From UBA2227 sp036677505 (GTDB taxonomy: Bacteria > Bacillota_I > Bacilli_A > Erysipelotrichales > Erysipelotrichaceae): a stretch of DNA of 64,000 nucleotides. The translations under genes and the position numbers were made by a program. Under the pieces are notes generated by a model that saw nothing but the letters and a program-made list of their open reading frames with translations, was not told where the DNA came from and ran no database searches. The stretch spans positions 14,054-78,053 of the forward strand of contig JAVBWK010000010.1 in NCBI GenBank assembly GCA_036677505.1, written 5' to 3'. This document shows positions 51,609-58,211 of this stretch, one piece after another (the stretch's first letter is position 1; each line of letters starts with the position of its first letter).

Positions 51609-52241
51609 ATGAAACTGCAATTAGCCTTAGATGTGTGTACGATCGAAGAAGGACTGAATCTGGTTGAATCAGTGAAAGATCATATCGACATCATCGAAAT
51701 CGGTACACCGTTGATCATTGAGTATGGATTACAACCGGTGAAGCTGTTTAAGGAGAGATTTCCTCAGAAACTGATATTGGCCGATGCCAAAATCATGGAC
51801 GCCGGAGAGCATGAGGCTAATCTCTGCTTTTCTTGGGGTGCAGACATCGTCACGGTACTGGGTGTTGCGCATGATTCGACGATTCGCGGTGTCATTAAAG
51901 CGGCTCAAAAGCATGGCAAGCAAGTACTGGTCGATATGATCGATGTCCATGATATTAAGCAGCGGGCAAAGGTGATCGATCAGCTGGGGGCAGATTTTTT
52001 ATGCGTTCATACCGCCTTTGACATTCAATCCTCCGGTGCCAATCCGCTGGAAGAACTTCGTCTGATCCATGAGGTTGTGAATGAGAGGAAATCCGCGGTT
52101 GCCGGCGGTGTCAAAGTGACCACGGTGGCGGATATTGTCAAAGAGCATCCGGCCATCATCGTGGTGGGCGGCGGAATTACCGGTCAGGTTGATCCGGTAA
52201 GTGCGGCCAGAAGAATCAAAGAAATCCTGGAGGGCAAGTAG
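51609..52241 (+). CDS. hxlA: 3-Hexulose-6-phosphate synthase (HPS)
   Basis: A 210-residue enzyme of the OMP-decarboxylase superfamily. LADAKIMDAGEHEA near residues 57-70 gives the HPS-type D-x-K-x2-D-x-G-x2-E motif, and TVLGVA, the HTAFD segment and VVGGGITG follow. It joins formaldehyde and ribulose-5-phosphate to 3-hexulose-6-phosphate, or runs backward to make ribulose-5-phosphate. SD-like GTAAGGAG ends the previous gene. It is paired with hxlB by a 1-base gap, forming the ribulose monophosphate module. Close homologues (3-keto-gulonate-6-P decarboxylase) lack this VTVLG-type pattern. Confidence 0.88.
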   Translation: MKLQLALDVCTIEEGLNLVESVKDHIDIIEIGTPLIIEYGLQPVKLFKERFPQKLILADAKIMDAGEHEANLCFSWGADIVTVLGVAHDSTIRGVIKAAQKHGKQVLVDMIDVHDIKQRAKVIDQLGADFLCVHTAFDIQSSGANPLEELRLIHEVVNERKSAVAGGVKVTTVADIVKEHPAIIVVGGGITGQVDPVSAARRIKEILEGK

Positions 52242-52242
52242 G

Positions 52243-52803
52243 ATGAATGCCAGAGAAAAAGCGTTATTGGTCGTCTCGGAACTGAGGGAAGCGTTGACAC
52301 GAATCCCTATGGGACTGACCGATGAAGTATGTGATGTTTTATTGAAAGCGGATGAAATATTTGTGGCCGGGGCCGGTCGCAGCGGTCTGATGGCCAGAGC
52401 TTTCTGTATGCGCCTGATGCATTTGGGCTTGCGCAGTTATATGGTCGGTGAAGTCGTTACGCCTAACCTGCGTAGCAGCGGGGTTTTGGTTATCTGTTCG
52501 GGTTCCGGTGAGACAAAGAGTCTGGTGTCGATGGCCGAAAAAGCCGTGTCCTTAGGTGCACCGATCGTCTTGGTGACCATCAATCCGGAATCGACCATCG
52601 GTAAGATGGCCAATGTCATCGTCAAAATCGATGCCCCATCGCCCAAAGCGGTCAAAGAGGGCGATATCGTTTCGATTCAGCCGATGGGAAACCTGTTTGA
52701 ACAAAGTCTGTTGCTGTATTTGGATATTCTGGTCATGGTGCTGATGGATCGGATGAACATGGATAAAGACAACATGTTTGCGCGACATGCGAATTTAGAG
52801 TAA
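52243..52803 (+). CDS. hxlB: 6-Phospho-3-hexuloisomerase (PHI)
   Basis: A 186-residue single-SIS protein. GAGRSG near residues 43-48 and CSGSGET near 86-92 form the sugar-phosphate site, and the C-terminal MGNLFEQSLLLYLD block is typical of PHI. It converts 3-hexulose-6-phosphate to fructose-6-phosphate. GGAGGG is upstream of ATG 52243. hxlA-hxlB together can fix or release formaldehyde; in this operon formaldehyde from demethylation or another source could be assimilated. Confidence 0.9.
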   Translation: MNAREKALLVVSELREALTRIPMGLTDEVCDVLLKADEIFVAGAGRSGLMARAFCMRLMHLGLRSYMVGEVVTPNLRSSGVLVICSGSGETKSLVSMAEKAVSLGAPIVLVTINPESTIGKMANVIVKIDAPSPKAVKEGDIVSIQPMGNLFEQSLLLYLDILVMVLMDRMNMDKDNMFARHANLE

Positions 52804-52824
52804 AAGCCGGATTTCCGGCTTTTT
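52802..52824 (+). terminator. Rho-independent terminator after hxlB
   Basis: AAAAGCCGG (52802-52810) and CCGGCTTTT (52815-52823) with loop ATTT, immediately after the stop. Confidence 0.85.
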
Positions 52825-52828
52825 GATT

Positions 52829-52858
52829 GAAAATGAAAGAAAATGCAAGAATATGACA
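52829..52858. promoter_or_regulatory. Three-unit GAAAATGAAA box upstream of the second nanE
   Basis: Units GAAAATGAAA, GAAAATGCAA and GAATATGACA at 52829, 52839 and 52849 repeat every 10 bases, ending 8 bases before the -35. The first 16 bases are identical to the box at 37895. Confidence 0.6.
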
Positions 52859-52866
52859 ATTATTTA

Positions 52867-52895
52867 TTGTAGAAGTTGTGAATTTGACCTATAAT
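52867..52895 (+). promoter_or_regulatory. Promoter of the second nanE gene
   Basis: TTGTAG (52867-52872), 17-base spacer, TATAAT (52890-52895); the ATG lies 28 bases beyond. Confidence 0.65.
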
Positions 52896-52922
52896 ATAGG
52901 TGAAAAGTAAGAGGAGATCGTT

Positions 52923-53672
52923 ATGCCAAGAAGAAAAAGTGAAATCATTGAGAAAATGAAAGGTGGTCTGATCGTATCGTGTCAGGCGTATCCCGATGAG
53001 CCGATTTACACCGAAGATGCCGTACTGGTCATGGCTCGGGCAGCGAAGTGGGCAGGAGCCGTCGGTATTCGCGCCAACTCTCCCAGAGACATCCGTCTGA
53101 TCAAAAGTGAAATTGACTTGCCGATCATTGCTTTGTATAAGATGTGGTTTGAGCACACCGATGTTTTCATCACGCCGACCCTGGATGCCTGTAAACAGCT
53201 GATTGAAGCCGGTGCCGATATCGTTGCTTTGGATTGCACCTTTCAACTCAATCACGAGGGTGTTCGTGCGATCGAACTGCTGCCGAAACTGAAAGCAGCC
53301 TATCCGGATGTCTTGGTGTTTGCGGATGTGTCGACCATTGAAGAAGCGCGGGAAGCAGTTCGTCTGGGGGCGGATATCGTTGCACCGACTCTGTATGGTT
53401 ATACCAAAGAAACGGCTCACATCGAAGGGGCGGACTATCGGATGTTCGGTGAGTTTTGCCGGGAATTAAATGAAGATGCTTATGTGTTTATGGAAGGTCA
53501 TGTCTATACACCGGAAGATGCGATGAAGTGCATATTCTTAGGTGCGCACGCCGTAGTGGTCGGTAGTGCCATCACCCGCCCGCATCTGACGGCTAAACGT
53601 TTTGTAGATCTGCTCAGCGGTTATCAGGATAACTGGCGCGACGCTGAAAAAAGCAAACACGTCAATCAATAA
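52923..53672 (+). CDS. nanE: N-acetylmannosamine-6-phosphate 2-epimerase, copy 2
   Basis: A 249-residue NanE, paralogue of the gene at 39798. SCQAYPDEPI near residue 20, GIRANSP, DIVALDCTFQ, FADVSTIEEA, APTLYGYTKE and VVGSAITRPH match the family, with some changes (SGYT becomes YGYT, GGAITRP becomes GSAITRP), suggesting an altered sugar. It has its own box, promoter and terminator, so it is monocistronic. AGAGGAG is upstream of ATG 52923. Confidence 0.85.
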   Translation: MPRRKSEIIEKMKGGLIVSCQAYPDEPIYTEDAVLVMARAAKWAGAVGIRANSPRDIRLIKSEIDLPIIALYKMWFEHTDVFITPTLDACKQLIEAGADIVALDCTFQLNHEGVRAIELLPKLKAAYPDVLVFADVSTIEEAREAVRLGADIVAPTLYGYTKETAHIEGADYRMFGEFCRELNEDAYVFMEGHVYTPEDAMKCIFLGAHAVVVGSAITRPHLTAKRFVDLLSGYQDNWRDAEKSKHVNQ

Positions 53673-53677
53673 TCTAT

Positions 53678-53707
53678 AAAACTGACGTGTTTTCATGTCA
53701 GTTTTTT
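53678..53707 (+). terminator. Rho-independent terminator after the second nanE
   Basis: AAAACTGAC (53678-53686) and GTCAGTTTT (53697-53705) with a ten-base loop and T-run. Confidence 0.8.
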
Positions 53708-53728
53708 GCATAATTTATTAGAAAATTT

Positions 53729-53737
53729 TGGTATAAT
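53729..53737 (+). promoter_or_regulatory. Extended -10 element before the corrinoid operon
   Basis: TGGTATAAT at 53729-53737 is an extended -10, 38 bases before ATG 53775; a TTGCAT at 53706 is too far for a good -35. A GAATGAAAGA at 53750 resembles the repeat box weakly. Confidence 0.35.
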
Positions 53738-53774
53738 TTGAATAAACAGGAATGAAAGAGAAAGAGGAGGCATT

Positions 53775-54416
53775 ATGGATCATCAGGAGATTTTAGATAA
53801 TATTCAGGAAAAAGTCATTAAGGGCAAAATCAAAGAAATCGAACCGTTATGTGTCGATGCACTTCAACAGGGATTGAGTGCAATGGAGATTTTGGAGGGC
53901 GGCTTACTGATGGCGATGCAGCGGGTGGCCGAGGCATGGAAAAACGGGAAAGCCTTCATCCCCGAAGTGCTCATCACAGCCAGAGCCATGAATTTGGGGC
54001 TGGCGGTGTTGGAACCGCAGTTAGCAAAGGCCGATCGCAAACATCGCGGAACCGTCGTCATCGGTACGGTGCTCGATGATTTGCATGACATCGGAAAAAA
54101 TCTGATCGGACTGATGCTGAAGTCGCGTGGTTTTGAAATCGTCGATTTGGGTGTCAATGTCAAACCGGAGAAATTCGTTGAAGCCATCAAAGAGCATCAG
54201 CCGCCGGTATTATGTATGTCCGCATTGCTGACGACCTCGATGGTCCACTTCCGCAAAGTCATTGAAGCCTTGGAAGAAGCCGGCTTGCGCGAAGGTCTGC
54301 TGATTTGTGTCGGCGGCGCTCCGGTCACTCAGGCCTATGCCAATCAGGTCAAAGCCGATGTCTACACACCCGATGCCGTCTCTTTGGCTGACTTGCTCGA
54401 AGAACGTTTCTCGTAA
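53775..54416 (+). CDS. Corrinoid (cobalamin-binding) protein of a methyltransferase system
   Basis: A 213-residue protein with the N-terminal helical cap (about 1-85) and the C-terminal B12-binding Rossmann domain (about 92-213). DDLHDIGKN at residues 101-109 is the D-x-H-x2-G motif whose His104 ligates cobalt; SALLTTSMVHF and GGAPVT follow. Such proteins carry a methyl group between two methyltransferases, as MtaC, MtbC and MttC do. It is the first gene of a ten-gene run to 63432. AGAGGAGG precedes ATG 53775. Confidence 0.92.
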   Translation: MDHQEILDNIQEKVIKGKIKEIEPLCVDALQQGLSAMEILEGGLLMAMQRVAEAWKNGKAFIPEVLITARAMNLGLAVLEPQLAKADRKHRGTVVIGTVLDDLHDIGKNLIGLMLKSRGFEIVDLGVNVKPEKFVEAIKEHQPPVLCMSALLTTSMVHFRKVIEALEEAGLREGLLICVGGAPVTQAYANQVKADVYTPDAVSLADLLEERFS

Positions 54417-54428
54417 GGAGGAAAATAT

Positions 54429-55565
54429 ATGCCATTGGATCAATCAAAATTCCCCAAGGCGAAGAAAGACCTTCTGAGCCGGGAAGAAGTCAAAGCTTTG
54501 ATAAAAGGAAAGGGAACGACCCGTCCGGCCCAATGCATTACGCCGGTATTGTATTTGCCTTCCGAACAGCCTTTCAGACAAAAAGAAATGGAACAGATCA
54601 TTGAAGAATATCCGGATGATGCGGTGTTCTTTGAATATACCCGGCCCAAGAACTTTGGCAAACCGGGTGACCGTTATGTGTGGTGCGATGTTGAGAATGC
54701 TGATCCGCTGTTACATAAAAATGAGGATGAAATCGGGATCGACGAGAAGACCGCGTTGGAATGGGATGTCATTGAGAAAATATCACCGGATGTACCGGAT
54801 CCCTATTTTCCCGAATGTCTGGTTCAGGATTATGTTGAAGATGACGGCCGTTATCGCGGGATTTTCTGGACGCGGCTGTCCTTTGAACGTCTGTGGCATT
54901 TCCGCGGTATGACCAACACGCTGATGGATTTCTACCTCAATCCGGATGAAGTTAAAGCACTGCTATTGAAACTTAGAAATATCATATTTAAAGTAATCGA
55001 TCGTTCGATCGATGAATATCATTTTGATGCGATTGCTTTTACCGATGATATCGGTATGCAAGACCGCCCGTTTTTCTCCGAAGATATTTTCCTGGAATTC
55101 ATAAAACCGCATTATAAAGAAGTCATCGATTATGCCCACAGCAGGGGAATGGATGTCTGGCTGCATACCTGTGGGAACATTGAACCGTTTATCCCGCATA
55201 TGATCGAACTGGGATTGGATGTGTTGCATCCGATTCAAAAATATTCGATGGACGAAGAGAAAATCATTGAACAATACCGTGATCAGATCTGCTTTTGGGC
55301 AGGTATGGAAGTTCAGCGTATTTTGCCCTTTGGTTCGACCGAGGATGTCCGTCAGGAAATGCGTTTTCTGATCGATACGTTCTATCTTCCGGGCAAGGGA
55401 CGTTTAGTCTTGGCCAGCGGAAACCGTTTCCGCCACGATATCCCGACCGAGAATATCCGGGCATTCTTTGAAGAATTATATTCGTATGGAACTTATGTGG
55501 CCGAGCACGGGGTCGGAAAACATGAATCACCGTCCAAAGGCCATACGGTATTACCGGATCGCTGA
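54429..55565 (+). CDS. Uroporphyrinogen-decarboxylase-family methyltransferase (MtaA/MtbA-like), copy 1
   Basis: A 378-residue URO-D-fold protein. The zinc thiol motif of methylcobamide methyltransferases, H-x-C, appears as LHTCG (His246, Cys248), and Cys288 in ICFWAG stands where the third zinc ligand is expected. True uroporphyrinogen decarboxylase lacks this set. It would move a methyl group between the corrinoid protein and a thiol or other acceptor. It starts MPLDQSKFP, exactly like copy 2 at 61517, and the two align without gaps through the active site. The corrinoid gene lies 12 bases upstream. Confidence 0.8.
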   Translation: MPLDQSKFPKAKKDLLSREEVKALIKGKGTTRPAQCITPVLYLPSEQPFRQKEMEQIIEEYPDDAVFFEYTRPKNFGKPGDRYVWCDVENADPLLHKNEDEIGIDEKTALEWDVIEKISPDVPDPYFPECLVQDYVEDDGRYRGIFWTRLSFERLWHFRGMTNTLMDFYLNPDEVKALLLKLRNIIFKVIDRSIDEYHFDAIAFTDDIGMQDRPFFSEDIFLEFIKPHYKEVIDYAHSRGMDVWLHTCGNIEPFIPHMIELGLDVLHPIQKYSMDEEKIIEQYRDQICFWAGMEVQRILPFGSTEDVRQEMRFLIDTFYLPGKGRLVLASGNRFRHDIPTENIRAFFEELYSYGTYVAEHGVGKHESPSKGHTVLPDR

Positions 55566-57028
55566 TGCTGATTGAAAAAGGCAAAAACCTGTTTGAAGAA
55601 ATCCGCCGGGAAGACTCCCTGAGCGCTCTTTGTAATGGGCGGGGAATCTGCGGTAAGTGCAAGGTAAAAACAGACAAATCATTGCCTGTTACTGAAGCTG
55701 AGAAAAAACACCTGTCCCAGCTGCAGATCAATCAGAATATCCGATTGGCCTGTCAGCACACGGTATTAGAAGAAGATGTGCATGTGTCGCTGATTGATAA
55801 AGAGAACATTCTGGTGCTGGGGTTGGACCGGGGATCTGTCCCGATCCGCACCGTTACGGCCGATCTGTTATTGGCGATTGATTTGGGAACGACGACCGTC
55901 GTCATGGTACTGATCGACGGACACAGCGGCGAAGTTATTTTGGAACATAAATTCACCAATCCTCAACGTACCTATGGGGCGGATGTCCTGTCAAGGATCG
56001 AAGTGACTTTAGCCGGAAATGACAGTTGTCACCGGCTGATCCGACAGGAAATCAGAAAGTTTGTGGCTGAGTTGGTCACACGCTTTCAGCCAAACTCCAT
56101 GACCATCGGGATTACCGGCAATACCACCATGACTCACTTGTGGCTTAATGCTGATGTGGCTCCCTTAGTTCAGATTCCATATCGGCCATCCGTGTCCCAC
56201 ACGCTGATCCGATCGATCCGCAGTGAATTGGGGATCGGTGTCGATGGTGAGATCATCGTATATCCGCCGATTGCGGCGTATCTGGGATCGGATATCTTAG
56301 CCGGGATTTCTTTGTTAGATTTATTTAAGAAAAAAGAGAATATCCTGTTGATCGATCTGGGAACCAACGGGGAAATCGTGCTTTCGTGCAATGGTGAGCT
56401 GTCGGCGACCAGTACGGCGGCCGGCCCGGCATTTGAAGGAGTCAATATGTCTTCAGGTTGCGGAGCGGTAGCCGGGGCGATCGATCATTTTTTCCTTTCC
56501 GAAGGGAAATTATCCTATACAACCATTCAGGAAGGTGCTCCGGTGGGTATTTGCGGGTCGGGGTATATCGATCTGATCGGGTGTCTGTTGGAAGGTCCGT
56601 TACAGACCAGCGGTTATCTTGAAGATGAAGTGATCGTAGTACAACATCCGAAGATTTCCGTAACGCAAAAAGATGTCCGCGAGTTTCAGCTGGCAAAAGC
56701 CGCGATTCGCAGCGGGATGGATATGTGCATCGAGAGAGCTCAGATTTCTTATGAGCAATTGGATGCGCTGATGATTGCGGGTGGTTTTGGCAAGCATATC
56801 AACGTGGATGCGGCGATCCGGATCGGACTGATTCCTGAAGCTTGCCGGGATAAAACCGTTTTGATCGGTAATTCATCGTTGGCCGGATGTGTGAGCTGGC
56901 TGACCAGAGAAAAAGATATACCTTCACACGCGGAAATCGAGCGAATTCATGTCATCGAGCTGGCAACTTCTGCCCGATGGCTGGAATTATTCAGTGAACA
57001 TATGCTGTTGGAGGGAGGAAACACATGA
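55565..57028 (+). CDS. ASKHA-domain reductive activator of corrinoid proteins (RACE-type)
   Basis: A 487-residue protein. An N-terminal 2Fe-2S domain has Cys23, Cys29, Cys32 and Cys63 in the plant-ferredoxin-like spacing. From about residue 85 a middle linker leads into the ASKHA ATPase fold: LLAIDLGTTTVVMVLI near 101-116, LIDLGTNGEIVL near 261-272 and IAGGFGKHI near 402-410. These DUF4445/RACE proteins use ATP hydrolysis to reduce inactive Co(II) corrinoid. ATG overlaps the previous stop by one base (TGATG). Its presence confirms that the corrinoid protein works as a methyl carrier. Confidence 0.88.
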   Translation: MLIEKGKNLFEEIRREDSLSALCNGRGICGKCKVKTDKSLPVTEAEKKHLSQLQINQNIRLACQHTVLEEDVHVSLIDKENILVLGLDRGSVPIRTVTADLLLAIDLGTTTVVMVLIDGHSGEVILEHKFTNPQRTYGADVLSRIEVTLAGNDSCHRLIRQEIRKFVAELVTRFQPNSMTIGITGNTTMTHLWLNADVAPLVQIPYRPSVSHTLIRSIRSELGIGVDGEIIVYPPIAAYLGSDILAGISLLDLFKKKENILLIDLGTNGEIVLSCNGELSATSTAAGPAFEGVNMSSGCGAVAGAIDHFFLSEGKLSYTTIQEGAPVGICGSGYIDLIGCLLEGPLQTSGYLEDEVIVVQHPKISVTQKDVREFQLAKAAIRSGMDMCIERAQISYEQLDALMIAGGFGKHINVDAAIRIGLIPEACRDKTVLIGNSSLAGCVSWLTREKDIPSHAEIERIHVIELATSARWLELFSEHMLLEGGNT

Positions 57029-57477
57029 CGACTCATGAGAAAATCGCAATGGATTTATTTAATCAGGGATACAACTGTTCGCAGTCCGTTTTTTGTGCAT
57101 TTTGTGATGTCACGGGGCTAAGCCGTGATGAAGCATTCAAGATATCATCATCGTTTGGCGGCGGGATGGGCCGGTTGGGCGAAGTGTGCGGGGCATTGAC
57201 CGGGGCGTTTATGGCAATGGGAATGTTGCTGAGCGGTACCAATGAAAAGGACAAAGCATCAAAAGAAGAACATTATGTCCGGGTCAAAGAACTGGGAACC
57301 CGCTTTCAGCAGGAAAAGGGTTCACTGTTATGCCGGGATTTACTGGAAACCAACAAAGCCCGACTGGAATTATTCCGTGATGGCGTGAAAGTGAAGGATT
57401 GCGAGCATCTGGTCGCAAAAGCCGCACAACTGTTGGATGAATATTTGGATGAACTGAAAGGCGGAAAAAAATCATGA
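57025..57477 (+). CDS. C_GCAxxG_C_C-family redox protein
   Basis: A 150-residue Cys-rich protein. YNCSQSVFCAF near residue 15, GEVCGALTGAF near 53-63 and a later LCRDLL fit the C_GCAxxG_C_C family, here with VCGALTG in place of GCAxxG. The family is thought to bind metal or act in redox steps and is often seen with corrinoid or radical enzymes, but its function is unproven. It overlaps both neighbours by ATGA. Confidence 0.8.
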   Translation: MTTHEKIAMDLFNQGYNCSQSVFCAFCDVTGLSRDEAFKISSSFGGGMGRLGEVCGALTGAFMAMGMLLSGTNEKDKASKEEHYVRVKELGTRFQQEKGSLLCRDLLETNKARLELFRDGVKVKDCEHLVAKAAQLLDEYLDELKGGKKS

Positions 57478-58211
57478 AGAAAAAAGCAAGGGACATGTCT
57501 GTAAGGGAATTAGCCGCGTTTATCGATCAGTCGGTATTGAAACCGGAATTCTCTGAAGCAGAGATTCGAAAATATATTCAGGAAGGAATCGATTTCGGAT
57601 GCAAGACGGTATGTATCAATCCGTCTTCGCTGGATATCGCTCAAGAAATGTGCAAAGGCACGGACACGAAGATTTGTGTGGTCTGTGACTTTCCGTTTGG
57701 TTTGAGTACGACTGAGTCCAAAGTCATGCAGGCAAGAATGTACTGCGAAGGCTGGGATGTGTTTGAGTTGGATATGGTGGCCAATTACGGCTGGATCCGC
57801 AGCGGCAAGTGGGAGCAAGTGCGTGACGATATCAAAGCGGTATGTGATGAATGCCATAAATTTAATGTTGAGGTGAAGGTTATTTTCGAAACGGATGCTC
57901 TGACGTTGGATGAAGTGAAAAAAGCGACGGAAGTAGCAATTGAAGCCGGTGCAGATTTTGTCAAGACATCGACCGGATTCTTTACCAGCAAGACCGATGG
58001 AGCTACCGTGGAAATCATCACAGCGATGATGGAGGTTGCGAAGGGCCGCTGTAAGATCAAAGGTTCCGGCGGGATCCGTACGCGCGAAGCCTTCTTGAAT
58101 TTCATTGATATGGGAATCGATCGGATGGGAATCGGTTATAAGTCGACGCCGGTCGTGTTGGATATAGCCAATCAGAAAAAGGATGATGCCGGTTGCAAAG
58201 AATCCTATTAA
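57474..58211 (+). CDS. Deoxyribose-phosphate aldolase-like (DeoC), copy 2
   Basis: A 245-residue DeoC homologue. DQSVLKPEFS near residue 18, VKTSTGF near 163-169 with the Schiff-base lysine, and KIKGSGGIRT near 190-199 are present. Compared with copy 1 (31296), the last motif has GSGG rather than AAGG, and the N-terminal DHTLL is DQSVL, so the substrate may be different. It overlaps the start of the glycyl radical enzyme by 19 bases. As the gene just before that enzyme it may cleave its product. Confidence 0.8.
   Translation: MKKKARDMSVRELAAFIDQSVLKPEFSEAEIRKYIQEGIDFGCKTVCINPSSLDIAQEMCKGTDTKICVVCDFPFGLSTTESKVMQARMYCEGWDVFELDMVANYGWIRSGKWEQVRDDIKAVCDECHKFNVEVKVIFETDALTLDEVKKATEVAIEAGADFVKTSTGFFTSKTDGATVEIITAMMEVAKGRCKIKGSGGIRTREAFLNFIDMGIDRMGIGYKSTPVVLDIANQKKDDAGCKESY

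Noticed and set aside
51609..52241. 3-keto-L-gulonate-6-phosphate decarboxylase (UlaD/SgbH) or OMP decarboxylase
   Set aside because: The TVLG segment, the Gly-x2-Glu extension of the metal motif and the adjoining PHI gene fit hexulose-phosphate synthase better.
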